Shown piece after piece: positions 13,649 to 21,256 of a stretch of DNA of 21,502 nucleotides. This DNA comes from a virus. The DNA lies in the IMG/VR virus record IMGVR_UViG_3300048928_000271, positions 1-21,502 of that record; one strand, written 5' to 3'. The position numbers were made by a program, and so were the translations under genes. The notes beneath the pieces were generated by a model. The model was not told where the DNA came from and made no database searches. It saw only the letters and a list, made by a program, of their open reading frames with translations. The stretch's first letter is position 1. Every line of letters begins with the position of its first letter.

Positions 13649-14020
13649 ATGAGTAATGATCGCATGACAGTAGTGCCCGATTTTCTGGGCGAGCTCGATG
13701 CCGGCGTGTTCATGAATAAGATTGCGGCGGCGCTCAATACCACCGCACTCGGCGTTCTGAACAACGGCAACAAAGGCAAGGTAGTCCTCACCTTTGATTT
13801 TGAGCGTATGGGCAACTCTGTTGAAGAGAAGCGCGTCAAGATTAAGCACAAGCTGAACTACAGCACTCCTACTCCCCGCGGCAAAGCGTCCGAAGAGGAC
13901 ACTACCGAAACCCCTATGTGGGTCAACAAAGGCGGTAAGCTTACCATCCTGCAGGAAGATCAGGGGCAACTGTTCGGGATCACCGGCACGGTAGATGGAA
14001 AGCTTAAAGCGGCTCAGTGA
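13649..14020 (+). CDS. yfdP: YfdP-like phage protein
   Basis: The 123-residue protein starts at ATG 13649 behind GAGGG. It precedes yfdQ and yfdR homologues, the order found in E. coli CPS-53, and its length and content fit YfdP. Visible features are a helical start (LGELDAGVFMNKIAAALNTT), a KVVLTFDFERM strand, a basic HKLNY segment and a C-terminal GGKLTILQEDQGQLFG beta region. Function unknown. The C4-like RNA just upstream may control its translation. The symbol rests mainly on gene order. Confidence 0.75.
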   Translation: MSNDRMTVVPDFLGELDAGVFMNKIAAALNTTALGVLNNGNKGKVVLTFDFERMGNSVEEKRVKIKHKLNYSTPTPRGKASEEDTTETPMWVNKGGKLTILQEDQGQLFGITGTVDGKLKAAQ

Positions 14021-14076
14021 TCCGCACCAACAAATTCACTGATACCACTTCGCTCATCAGTTAATAAGGAATTTTT

Positions 14077-14904
14077 ATGTCTCAGTTAGACACCGGTACT
14101 TTTCAGCAGGTTAAAGAGCTCGTGCTTTCCGGTTATCATCTGAACGATATCCCCGGCCTGGCCTGTCCGACGACCATTCTGCCGGACGGTACTACCGTAG
14201 CAAGCCTTGAACGTTTCGCCCTGGAGCGTTTCCGCTTCCGTGGTGTGATGGACACGACCAGCATTGATGATTTCGTTCGCTATTCCGTTGTTTATGCCCA
14301 GGAAGAAGAAAAAGCACGTTGCTTTATCGATGCGGACAACATGCTGGCGCGCTCCATCTTCAATATCGGCACGCTGGTTAACCCAGGCCACGCTGATAAT
14401 GTAGCTTCGATCAAACTAAAAAAAACCGCCCCATTCCGCGCGTTACTGGCGATCAACGGCGATCACCTTAATCAAAAGCAAATCGCCGAATGGCTGGAAG
14501 ACTGGAGCGACTATCTCACTGCGTTCGATGCCGACGGCAATACGATGAAAATTGCCCATGCAGCACAAGCAGTTCGCCGCGTCACTATCCAGCAAACTAA
14601 CGCCGCCGATCATGAAGACGGTGATTTCAGCGGCAAAAAATCGCTGATGCAAAGTGTCGAAGCCAGCAGTAAAGATGTGATGCCGGTGGCGTTCGAGTTC
14701 AAATGCGTACCGTATGAAGGCCTGGGTGAACGTCGTTTCAGTCTGCGCAACAGCCTGCTGAAAAGTAGCGACCCGGTGTTTGTTCTGCGCATTGTCCAGC
14801 TGGAGGCGCAGGAAGAAGCGATTGCCAATGAGTTCCGTGATCTGCTGGTTGGCAAGTTTGACGGCAAGCCGGTAGAAACCTTTATCGGCAACTTCCAAGC
14901 CTGA
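14077..14904 (+). CDS. yfdQ: DUF2303 family protein YfdQ
   Basis: The 275-residue protein matches the DUF2303/YfdQ family in length and sequence: an N-terminal helix (SQLDTGTFQQVKELV), a central FNIGTLVNPGHADNVASIKL block near 90-110, AEWLEDWSDYLTAFDADG near 140, VMPVAFEFKCVPYEGL near 205, and a C-terminal FRDLLVGKFDG. Biochemical function is unknown. In CPS-53 the yfdQRST cluster has been linked to control of DNA replication initiation in the host, which is context and not shown here. Start ATG 14077 has a weak AAGGA upstream; spacing to yfdP is 56 bp. Confidence 0.92.
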   Translation: MSQLDTGTFQQVKELVLSGYHLNDIPGLACPTTILPDGTTVASLERFALERFRFRGVMDTTSIDDFVRYSVVYAQEEEKARCFIDADNMLARSIFNIGTLVNPGHADNVASIKLKKTAPFRALLAINGDHLNQKQIAEWLEDWSDYLTAFDADGNTMKIAHAAQAVRRVTIQQTNAADHEDGDFSGKKSLMQSVEASSKDVMPVAFEFKCVPYEGLGERRFSLRNSLLKSSDPVFVLRIVQLEAQEEAIANEFRDLLVGKFDGKPVETFIGNFQA

Positions 14905-14928
14905 TTCAAACCCTGATTGCTCAGCCTT

Positions 14929-14956
14929 AAATCCCCGTAGCTGCGGGGATTTATTG
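14929..14956 (+). terminator. Terminator after yfdQ
   Basis: AAATCCCCG and CGGGGATTT form a perfect 9-bp stem with a 6-nt loop, then TATT. A second hairpin follows at 14961-14998 (GTAATCC...GGATTAC enclosing CGCC...GGCG). Confidence 0.75.
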
Positions 14957-14960
14957 AAGC

Positions 14961-14998
14961 GTAATCCTGTAATTAATCGCCAACTGGCGAGGGATTAC
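14961..14998 (+). other. Second hairpin in the yfdQ-yfdR gap
   Basis: Outer arms GTAATCC/GGATTAC with an inner CGCC-AACT-GGCG stem. No T tract, so a processing or protective structure is as likely as termination. Confidence 0.5.
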
Positions 14999-15031
14999 TA
15001 CACCCAAAAATCAGCGCTGTGCAGGCGTAAA

Positions 15032-15045
15032 GTATGGAGAAAAAA
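15032..15045 (+). promoter_or_regulatory. Boundary/RBS motif GTATGGAGAAAAAA before yfdR
   Basis: It supplies the SD for ATG 15046. The ATG inside the motif (15034) is not the start. Confidence 0.65.
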
Positions 15046-15573
15046 ATGAGCTTTATTCAAACCTTTTCAGGCAAGCGTTTTAATTATCTCGATATCCAGC
15101 AACACGCTATCGATATTGAAGATATTGCGAATGCCTTATCGAACATCTGCCGCTTTGCCGGTCACCTGCCTGAGTTCTATAGCGTCGGCCAGCACAGCGT
15201 TTTAACGAGCCAACTGGTACCCCAGGAATTTGCGCTTGAAGCGCTGCTGCATGACGCCGCCGAGGCATATTTGCAGGATATCCCTGCCCCATTGAAACGC
15301 CTGCTTCCTGACTACCGCGCCATTGAAGATCAGGTTGATGCAGCTATTCGCCAAAAATTCGGCCTGCCGGCTGAGCAGCACCCGACTGTTAAATATGCCG
15401 ACCTGGTGATGCTGGCCAGCGAACGTCGCGATTTTGAGATCGATGACGGCACCCACTGGCCGATGCTCGACGGCATTATTCCTACCGACCAGTTTGTGAT
15501 TAACCCCATCCGCCCGGGCCAGTCTTACGGCATGTTCATGAATCGCTTTAACCAGCTGATGGAGCGGCGTTAA
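15046..15573 (+). CDS. yfdR: YfdR, HD-domain 5'-deoxynucleotidase-like protein
   Basis: The 175-residue protein starts at ATG 15046, matching the YfdR N-terminus (MSFIQTFSGKRFNYLDIQ). It is an HD-type phosphohydrolase: CRFAGHLPEFYSVGQHS (35-51), the HD pair in ALLHDAAEAYLQDIP (66-80), and KYADLVMLASERRD near 122-135 supplying the later Asp. YfdR-like proteins of this fold dephosphorylate deoxynucleoside monophosphates, so it may shift nucleotide pools during infection. The last base of its TAA is the first base of the next ATG (TAATG). Confidence 0.93.
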   Translation: MSFIQTFSGKRFNYLDIQQHAIDIEDIANALSNICRFAGHLPEFYSVGQHSVLTSQLVPQEFALEALLHDAAEAYLQDIPAPLKRLLPDYRAIEDQVDAAIRQKFGLPAEQHPTVKYADLVMLASERRDFEIDDGTHWPMLDGIIPTDQFVINPIRPGQSYGMFMNRFNQLMERR

Positions 15574-15773
15574 TGACACATATGAAAGTGAAAGAGTTGG
15601 TTGCTGCAGCTAATGCTGCGGCACCTGACCTGCCACCAGCAGCAGCCCAATTAATGCGGGATATCGCGTCAAGGCTGGATGTGACCTTCGTTGCCCTTAC
15701 CGAGGCGATGGATCAGAACACAGCTATGGCGGCTTTGCTATCAAATCAGAGCGGAGCTAGCAGCAATGGCTAA
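15573..15773 (+). CDS. Small phage protein (hypothetical)
   Basis: The 66-residue protein starts at ATG 15573, sharing a base with the yfdR stop; ATG 15582 (MKVKELVAA) is an alternative. It is Ala-rich and helical (LVAAANAAAPDLPPAAAQL, LDVTFVALTEAMDQNTAMAA), resembling the N-terminal part of Ea22-like phage proteins. It overlaps the following gene by 8 bp. Function unknown. Confidence 0.65.
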   Translation: MTHMKVKELVAAANAAAPDLPPAAAQLMRDIASRLDVTFVALTEAMDQNTAMAALLSNQSGASSNG

Positions 15774-16662
15774 AAACTCAGTGGACGCATACGGCGCAAG
15801 CGGCAAAAGCAACGTTCTGTTTTTCGAACCGGAAAAGCTGTACCTGGTGACCGATAAAGCGCACCCGCTTTACGATGAGCGTATTCACCTGCCCATCAAC
15901 GAGGCGATGGTGTTGAACATCATGGATCAGGGTGTGCTTGAGCCGATTATTATCTGGAAGGATCCTGAAAGTGGGATGACCTGTGTGGTTGATGGCCGCC
16001 AGCGCGTGCGTCACACCCTGGAAGCCAATAAGCGCCTGGTTAAATCGGGTGAATCCCCGCTGCTGGTTCCCGCAGTTGCAAAACGTGGCTCTGCTGTTCG
16101 CATGGCGCTGGCCGCAATGGACAGCGAGCCACACCCAGACGACGAACTATCTAATTTGCTGTGGTACTCACAAGAGGCCACCTGTCATTCAGATCCGAAC
16201 TACTACTGTGAATTTCAGCGCCTGGCAACACCTGGATTCATTGCCGGGATAATTCTTGAGCTACAGGAACGCCGCAAGGCCGACAGCGAGCTGGCGATTA
16301 TTATTGGTGATGATGGAGGTGATGCGCTCGCTTATCGTCGTCTTATCCAGTCGTTTTCGCCTGGGACTAAGCTCTATCGCCACGCGCAGCCAGCGCCGGT
16401 AGTGCCGGATGAGATGGCTATCACAGAGGATATGAATCTCTATCAAAAAAGCTTCGCCCAGGGTCATAACGCCTGCCGCGCCGCCATACTCCAGGCTGGC
16501 AACTCTCCGGTAATTCCGGATGGTTGGAAACTGGTTCCGGTCGAGCCGAACGGCGACATGCTGGCGGCGGCTCAAGATGCATACGGCGAAACTGAGGGCG
16601 ATATCGCAAGCACGCTCCGCGCTGCCATCGCAGCCGCTCCGCAGGAGGTGAAAGGTGAGTAA
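15766..16662 (+). CDS. ParB-like domain fused to Ea22-type phage tail
   Basis: From ATG 15766 (SD GGAG nine bases upstream) the protein has 298 residues. Residues 1-118 are a ParB/sulfiredoxin-like N-terminal domain: FFEPEKLYLVTDKAHPLYDE, VLEPIIIWKDPESGMTCVV, DGRQRVRHTLEANKRL. In full-length phage ParB-like proteins an HTH domain follows. Here the sequence switches near residue 120 to Ea22/Ead-like modules: CEFQRLATPGFIAGIILELQ (148-167), a middle with HNACRAAILQAGNSPVIPDG, and the common tail WKLVPVEPNGDMLAAAQDAY. The hybrid has lost the DNA-binding half and is probably not a partition protein. The frame is intact across the junction. Confidence 0.75.
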   Translation: MAKNSVDAYGASGKSNVLFFEPEKLYLVTDKAHPLYDERIHLPINEAMVLNIMDQGVLEPIIIWKDPESGMTCVVDGRQRVRHTLEANKRLVKSGESPLLVPAVAKRGSAVRMALAAMDSEPHPDDELSNLLWYSQEATCHSDPNYYCEFQRLATPGFIAGIILELQERRKADSELAIIIGDDGGDALAYRRLIQSFSPGTKLYRHAQPAPVVPDEMAITEDMNLYQKSFAQGHNACRAAILQAGNSPVIPDGWKLVPVEPNGDMLAAAQDAYGETEGDIASTLRAAIAAAPQEVKGE

Positions 16663-16894
16663 AGAAGAGCTTTTCCAAAAGTTACAGGTACTCACTACCG
16701 AGTTCCACACGATAGCCTGTGAGTTGGATATTGGTGATGAGCGTACCGAGATGTTCGAATTGTATGAAGTTCTGCGCCGCATTCAACGCCGTGGCGCAGC
16801 TGGTGAAATGCTGGCTGCAACTAACCCGCTGCTATGCCCGGGAATTGTGGATGATGCGGAGTGGACGGATATCGACGACGAGGATGACGACTGA
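16655..16894 (+). CDS. Small acidic phage protein (hypothetical)
   Basis: The 79-residue protein starts at GTG 16655 behind AGGAGGTGAAAG, overlapping the previous gene by 8 bp. It is helical (ELFQKLQVLTTEFHTIACEL, MFELYEVLRRIQRRG) with a strongly acidic end (WTDIDDEDDD). Its TGA overlaps the next ATG. Unknown function. Confidence 0.7.
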   Translation: MSKEELFQKLQVLTTEFHTIACELDIGDERTEMFELYEVLRRIQRRGAAGEMLAATNPLLCPGIVDDAEWTDIDDEDDD

Positions 16895-17172
16895 TGCCCA
16901 GCAAACTAAAACGGCGCCGATGGCGGCGGATGCGAGAGGACTTGGCCTGGTATAAAGCAGAAGCCAATGACTGGAAAACCATTGCCTTTGAGCATGCTGC
17001 TGAACTATCAGTTCTTCGCCGGCACCCGATTCACATACCACTGCCAGTACTTGTTCCTGTTGAAATTATTAACCAACTAGATAGAGGTAAACACATAGAC
17101 CACCCATTATGTAAAACCTGTAATGACGGCCTCCGAGGTGGTTGCTCGTCATGTGCTTATAATATTCGATAA
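16894..17172 (+). CDS. Small phage protein with CxxC pairs (hypothetical)
   Basis: The 92-residue protein begins with a basic segment (KLKRRRWRRMREDLAWYKAE) and ends with CKTCNDGLRGGCSSCAY, two CxxC pairs that could hold one zinc. The middle is Pro/Val-rich (HIPLPVLVPVEIINQLDRG). It is coupled to the previous gene through TGATG. No family recognised. Confidence 0.7.
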   Translation: MPSKLKRRRWRRMREDLAWYKAEANDWKTIAFEHAAELSVLRRHPIHIPLPVLVPVEIINQLDRGKHIDHPLCKTCNDGLRGGCSSCAYNIR

Positions 17173-17185
17173 CCGGGTGCAGCCG

Positions 17186-17200
17186 GTGTATGGAGAAAAA
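17186..17200 (+). promoter_or_regulatory. Boundary/RBS motif GTGTATGGAGAAAAA before xis
   Basis: It ends exactly at ATG 17201 and provides its SD, deciding the excisionase start against the longer open frame from 17123. Confidence 0.7.
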
Positions 17201-17437
17201 ATGTCACGTATGGTCTCTTTACTCGAATGGGCGAAAGATGAATTCGGTAGTGAAGCCCCTAGCGAGCGAGTATTAAAAAAGTACGCTAAAGGTCAAATGA
17301 TAGCGCCACCGCCGATGCGAGTCGGACGGCGCTGGATGGTTGACAGAGAAGCTCGTTTTATAGGTGTAGTTGCTGAACCTCAACTTCCAATAAATGTTAA
17401 CCCAAAATTGAGACGGATAATTAACGATGGCAGCTAG
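17201..17437 (+). CDS. xis: Excisionase (Xis)
   Basis: The 78-residue protein from ATG 17201 matches the phage excisionase-like family in size and sequence: MSRMVSLLEWAKDEFGSE, VLKKYAKGQMIAPPPMRVG, RRWMVDREARFIG. This is the winged-helix DNA-bending fold used for directional excision. It overlaps integrase by 11 bp, the usual xis-int arrangement. Confidence 0.9.
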   Translation: MSRMVSLLEWAKDEFGSEAPSERVLKKYAKGQMIAPPPMRVGRRWMVDREARFIGVVAEPQLPINVNPKLRRIINDGS

Positions 17438-18569
17438 ACCGCGTACTCATAAAATCTCTATCCCAAACCTATATTGCAAGCTTGATAAACGCACCGGTAA
17501 GGTTTACTGGCAATACAAGCATCCTATTTCGGGGCGTTTTCATAGCCTCGGCACGGATGAGGTGGAGGCAAAGCAGGTGGCAAGCGAAGCAAACACTATC
17601 ATTGCAGAGCAACGCACTAGGCAGATCCTTAGTATTAATGAGCGTCTATCACGCATGAAAGGAAACCGCACGGACATTACAGTTTCAGCATGGCTTGATA
17701 AATATGAATCCGTGCAGAAGGAAAGGTTGAAACACAACGAACTTCGTCCAAACTCTTTTCGGCAGAAAGCAAAGCCTGTCAGACTTTTTCGTGAACATTG
17801 CGGCATGCAATATCTGAAAGATATTTCAGCACTAGATATTTCTGAAATAACAGATACTGTTAAGGCTGAGGGCCATAATAGAATGGCTCAAATTGTTCGC
17901 ATGGTATTAATCGATGTTTTTAAAGAGGCGCAGCACGCCGGACATGTTCCACCTGGCTATAACCCTGCTCAGGCCACTAAGCAGCCACGAAATAGGATTG
18001 CAAGACAACGTTTATCACTGGAAGAATGGAGAACTATTTATGACTTCGCCGAACGCCAGCAACCATATTTGCAGTGTGGGATGTTACTCGCATTAGTAAC
18101 TGGTCAACGCATTGGTGACATATGCAATATGAAGTTCTCAGATATCTGGGATGACATGTTACATATTGAGCAAGAGAAAACTGGCACTCGTCTCGCTATT
18201 CCTCTTTCTTTAAGTAATGAAGCATTAGATATTTCACTACGCGATGTTATATCAAAATGCAGAGATGCAGTGGTTAGTAAATACCTTGTTCACTTTCGAC
18301 ATACCACTTCCCAGGCTAACCGTGGTGATCAGGTATCCACGAAAACTCTGACTTCAACATTTAAAAAGGCTCGGGACAAAAGTTGTCTTGAATGGGATGA
18401 AGGCACCGCCCCAACGTTCCACGAACAGAGATCTCTTTCAGAACGCCTATATCGGGAACAAGGTATAGATACTCAGAAATTATTGGGACACAAATCCAAA
18501 AAAATGACGGATAAATACAACGATGACCGGGGTAAAGAATGGCTCGTTGTAGGTCAAATTGCCGTATGA
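17427..18569 (+). CDS. int: Tyrosine integrase specific for icd
   Basis: The 380-residue integrase carries the full catalytic set: Arg228 (TGQRIGD), Lys251 (EKTGTRLAIPL), His332 and Arg335 (TFHEQRSLSERLY), His355 (LLGHKSKKM) and Tyr364 (TDKYNDDRG). The N-terminal arm-binding region is about 1-65 and the core-binding region about 85-185. It reads toward a decayed icd 3' end 110 bp away, as e14-type integrases lie next to icd, so icd is its likely attachment site. The last codons are duplicated, diverged, at 21098-21142. Confidence 0.93.
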   Translation: MAARPRTHKISIPNLYCKLDKRTGKVYWQYKHPISGRFHSLGTDEVEAKQVASEANTIIAEQRTRQILSINERLSRMKGNRTDITVSAWLDKYESVQKERLKHNELRPNSFRQKAKPVRLFREHCGMQYLKDISALDISEITDTVKAEGHNRMAQIVRMVLIDVFKEAQHAGHVPPGYNPAQATKQPRNRIARQRLSLEEWRTIYDFAERQQPYLQCGMLLALVTGQRIGDICNMKFSDIWDDMLHIEQEKTGTRLAIPLSLSNEALDISLRDVISKCRDAVVSKYLVHFRHTTSQANRGDQVSTKTLTSTFKKARDKSCLEWDEGTAPTFHEQRSLSERLYREQGIDTQKLLGHKSKKMTDKYNDDRGKEWLVVGQIAV

Positions 18570-18580
18570 TTTTAAGCCAG

Positions 18581-18615
18581 TTTTGGGGAGGAATTGTGGG
18601 GAATGTTTTAGGGAA
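18581..18615. repeat. Three TTTTGGGGAA-type repeats after int (possible arm sites)
   Basis: TTTTGGGGAG (18581), TTGTGGGGAA (18594) and TTTTAGGGAA (18606), spaced 13 and 12 bp. The same array with identical spacing is at 21154-21188. Position between int and the icd core fits integrase arm-type binding sites. Confidence 0.6.
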
Positions 18616-18634
18616 AGATTTTGAACGGTCGTAA

Positions 18635-18660
18635 AAAGGGAGCCACCAGACTCCCTTTTA
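18635..18660. terminator. Terminator of int / displaced icd end
   Basis: AAAGGGAG, 8-nt loop, CTCCCTTT followed by TA. Good in both directions; a diverged copy of the icd terminator at 21207-21232. Confidence 0.8.
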
Positions 18661-18681
18661 TCTCTAACCAGCAAGCGCTGA

Positions 18682-18850
18682 TCATATGTTCGTGATGATC
18701 GCGTCGACAAACCCTTAACATTTCAGCAGATTAGCACCTTACATTAGACGTTAAAAGTCGTAGGTCACGGTCTTGGCAGCGATTGCGCCTTCGGTGCCTT
18801 TAACGTTCAGGTATGCGACTTCGAACCACTGCATGCGTAGTGGCGCAGCA
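18682..18850 (-). pseudogene. icd: Decayed copy of the icd 3' end (attachment-site remnant)
   Basis: On the minus strand this segment parallels the real icd end: MQWFE, then [16 protein letters not shown], then in-frame stops, then GANLLKC and DAIITN. It carries several stop codons and a small insertion near 18835, and similarity ends at about 18850 (TGGCGCAGCA). It is the icd-like end that a prophage brings or displaces on integration. It can no longer supply a functional Icd end. Confidence 0.88.
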
Positions 18851-19286
18851 TTAATTAGATGGTTCACGCACAAGATATTGATAAATAACAACAATTTAAT
18901 AATTTTATTATAAATAAACTGGCTTTTAGATCTATCCTAACCTATTGATTATCAATGTATGTTTTTTGGTTTTGATAACCCTTTTAGAGGGCAAAAACAA
19001 CTACCTGTACCTATCAACCACTTCTCGACAAAGGAATTGTAAATCTTGCACATCATCTTTATTAATCAATAAGTCACTGTTCTTTCCCACCATTAACTCA
19101 AAAAATACTGTTCAATATATTCAAAAGGATACAGCTTGCTTCTATCCCAATGGTGAAGGGTTTACAGTCACAAAGTTCATCTATGACTGAAAAATGGATG
19201 TATGAAATTGGGTCTATATAAGGTATTACCAACAATTTTAGATGATGCTCAGCCGAAGCTAAATTCCATTCAAGTCAGAAAAACAG
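18851..19286. other. AT-rich gap without a supported gene
   Basis: About 435 bp between the icd fragment and the two-gene cassette. A plus-strand frame at 18945-19190 has no SD and no recognisable content; it may be a remnant of a deleted gene. No tRNA or strong hairpin seen. Confidence 0.5.
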
Positions 19287-20336
19287 TTACTTTTTATTAA
19301 AGAAATAAAACAGTCCAGTAGTTGAAATAAATACCAAAATAGCTGAAACTGCTATTTTAACATATGGCAATACCACTGTTATTTCTTTATCACTTGAAAA
19401 TGCAACAGCCAAGAAAGCCATTACACATAAAAAACCAAAAGCTAAAGCGCTTTTCAAATTCAATCTTAAAGATAACTCTTGGGATACTGTGTACAAATCA
19501 AAGCTTGTATTATTATTTTTCTCTTCATCTTTTTTTTCGCTTATATCTTCTGTCGCCTTTACACTTGAAGTGTCTTTTTCATTAGAAACTATTCTATAAG
19601 ACAAAAAGTTTGAATGTTTAAAGAATGGTACCGTTTTTATATTTAGAGGTACAAAAATATCATCAAATTCAACAGATGATTCTATTGGGTTGCAATGTGA
19701 AATTACAACATCATCCGGATTACAAGTCATGAAGATCTTTTTTCTACTGTCATCAAGATTCGCTAATCTTAGATTCACTGTATACCTATCGCCGTGATAT
19801 ACTTCATAAAAACAACCTTTGCTTTGAGGGTTATATTTTGGTATAACCATCTTTCCTTTAGAATCAAATATTCCTTCAATGGAGTAGAACACCATATCTG
19901 GGAAGGCATCTTTTACTTTGTAAACTCTACTTCTCCAATTACTATAATAATCTACATCATCGCATTCAATATATTTAAAATATAGTCCTTCATCACCTTC
20001 ATCACGGATGTTTGCATTAATGTAATCACCTAACTCCATTCGTACGTGATAAAGTTCCGTCATTTCGCTCCAATCAAATGCTACAATTTTTGCCCGTCGA
20101 ATAGATGTGTGTTTTAATTTTTTATCCTGATCAGTTTGTGCTACGTTGCCCTGCGTAAAATAAATAAACACATCGCGACCTACCATTGATTGCCTTTGTT
20201 GATAAATAGCTGGTTCAACATATTTCTTTTTATACCTAAAATGAACAACATCCCCCTCAGGAAGACTTAACACTTTAAATATATCAGCTTTATACTGTTC
20301 TCTGAAATCTGAGCTAAACGCAGCTATAACTCTCAT
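19287..20336 (-). CDS. Two-TM C-terminal membrane protein of unknown function (cassette gene 2)
   Basis: The 349-residue protein starts at ATG 20336, overlapping the stop of the XF1762-like gene (ATGA), so the two are translated as a pair. Residues 1-245 look like a soluble mixed alpha/beta region with many aromatic and charged residues (DIFKVLSLPEGDVVHFRYKK, MVGRDVFIYFTQGN, MVFYSIEGIFDSKGK). A charged linker (EDISEKKDEEKNNN) follows. Two hydrophobic helices, about 298-315 (ALAFGFLCVMAFLAVAF) and 328-346 (IAVSAILVFISTTGLFYFF), lie near the C-terminus, with KK at the very end. This soluble sensor/effector plus C-terminal TM layout is seen in many defence effectors, but I do not recognise the family. 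Confidence 0.8.
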   Translation of the reverse strand: MRVIAAFSSDFREQYKADIFKVLSLPEGDVVHFRYKKKYVEPAIYQQRQSMVGRDVFIYFTQGNVAQTDQDKKLKHTSIRRAKIVAFDWSEMTELYHVRMELGDYINANIRDEGDEGLYFKYIECDDVDYYSNWRSRVYKVKDAFPDMVFYSIEGIFDSKGKMVIPKYNPQSKGCFYEVYHGDRYTVNLRLANLDDSRKKIFMTCNPDDVVISHCNPIESSVEFDDIFVPLNIKTVPFFKHSNFLSYRIVSNEKDTSSVKATEDISEKKDEEKNNNTSFDLYTVSQELSLRLNLKSALAFGFLCVMAFLAVAFSSDKEITVVLPYVKIAVSAILVFISTTGLFYFFNKK

Positions 20337-20833
20337 AGTAATATTTCCCCCAAAAGACGTTCCCAGCGAAATTTTTTCAGCTTATATATCTCTAATTCAT
20401 CCCGAACTATCCCATCCCGTTTCCCTTTTTCAACCCAACGATTATGAGGATTAACAATCCCAACCAATTCCCATCCCGCGCCTCTTAAAGACGCACCGGT
20501 TTCACTGGTTAAAGTGTAAGTGATGATTTTGTGCCCACCCATCATTTTCCAGATAGAGCTGCATCGGCTAACAAGGAATGAGCATGTACCCTTGGGTGCC
20601 TTATCACAGACACATAGGCGTGTTATTTCAGCGGTAAAACCATCCATATAAGTTGCCGACACTGGATTTCCAACAATCGCAACCCCAACCAACTCCCCAG
20701 ACTCGATATGATAGGCCGCAATAGCCCACCTTCCCGAATTTCTGGTCGTTGCTCTGTGGTGTCTATGGTGAACGGATACAAATTCATTCGCTTTTTTTAA
20801 TGTTATAGGCTTAACATATACTACTTTCGCCAC
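20333..20833 (-). CDS. XF1762-family, Mom-like GNAT-fold protein (cassette gene 1)
   Basis: The 166-residue protein fits the XF1762 family of phage-related proteins: ITLKKANEFVSVHHRHHRAT (11-30), GELVGVAIVGNPVSATYMDG (46-65), EITRLCVCDKAPKGTCSFLV (69-88), KIITYTLTSETGASLRGAGW (102-121), ELVGIV. Its pattern resembles the acyltransferase-like fold of phage Mu Mom, which modifies adenines; a DNA- or nucleotide-modifying role is inference. Start GTG 20833 has AAGGTG upstream. It overlaps the membrane-protein gene by four bases. Both genes are AT-richer than the prophage and lie in the remnant element next to icd. Confidence 0.8.
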   Translation of the reverse strand: MAKVVYVKPITLKKANEFVSVHHRHHRATTRNSGRWAIAAYHIESGELVGVAIVGNPVSATYMDGFTAEITRLCVCDKAPKGTCSFLVSRCSSIWKMMGGHKIITYTLTSETGASLRGAGWELVGIVNPHNRWVEKGKRDGIVRDELEIYKLKKFRWERLLGEILL

Positions 20834-20836
20834 AAC

Positions 20837-21097
20837 TCACACCTTGTGATATTTTGTTTGCCACCGTTATAAACATACAAAATTTCTATATTTTTCACAA
20901 CTGCAAAAAATACACCCTGCAATAAGTTATTCTTAATAAATGGCTACGACAGCCTCTTAAGAAGATAACAATGGCAACAAATTGACAGTCCTCTTCACTT
21001 AACAGCGATAAATCACTGTATATTGCTGAGTATCGTTACGACAATGTAAGTATCCCTGCAAAACAAACCATTCACTTTTAGAGATCTTCCGGCATAG
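20837..21097. other. Upstream region of the cassette and deletion junction
   Basis: About 260 bp without a gene. AT-rich sequence just upstream of the cassette can act as its promoter (on the minus strand TTGTGA, 17 bp, TATGTT, followed by TATAAC). Toward 21097 it runs into the broken end of an integrase gene, so a deletion or recombination endpoint should lie here. Confidence 0.45.
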
Positions 21098-21142
21098 GAC
21101 CGGGATAAAGACTGGCTCGTTGCAGGTCAAAAAATCGTATAA
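21098..21142 (+). pseudogene. int: 3' remnant of a second integrase gene
   Basis: Fourteen codons and a TAA read DRDKDWLVAGQKIV, against DRGKEWLVVGQIAV at the end of the intact integrase. Upstream of GAC 21098 the similarity stops. The order int end, GGGGA repeats, terminator, icd end is the same as at 18525-18850, so this is the tail of another icd-targeting integrase. Confidence 0.85.
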
Positions 21143-21153
21143 ATTTAAGTCAG

Positions 21154-21188
21154 TTTTGGGGAAGAATTTTGGGGAAAGTTTTGGGGAA
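21154..21188. repeat. Three TTTTGGGGAA repeats (possible arm sites, second copy)
   Basis: Exact TTTTGGGGAA at 21154, 21167 and 21179, spaced 13 and 12 bp as in the array at 18581-18615 but better conserved. Confidence 0.65.
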
Positions 21189-21206
21189 GAATTTGGGAGG
21201 GTCGTA

Positions 21207-21232
21207 ATAAAAGGGAGCCACCAGGCTCCCTT
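21207..21232 (-). terminator. icd transcription terminator
   Basis: On the minus strand AAGGGAGCC, TGGT, GGCTCCCTT and then TTATT, 25 bp after the icd stop. Confidence 0.88.
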
Positions 21233-21256
21233 CTGTCTTTAATCAGCGATTTCTGA

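Noticed and set aside
13405-13656. 83-residue plus-strand frame across the terminator and C4-like RNA
   Set aside because: It would read through an 11-bp-stem terminator and a structured RNA, with no SD; the RNA explains the conservation better.
18945-19190. 81-residue plus-strand frame after the icd fragment
   Set aside because: No SD, AT-rich chance frame, no recognisable motif; at most a gene remnant.
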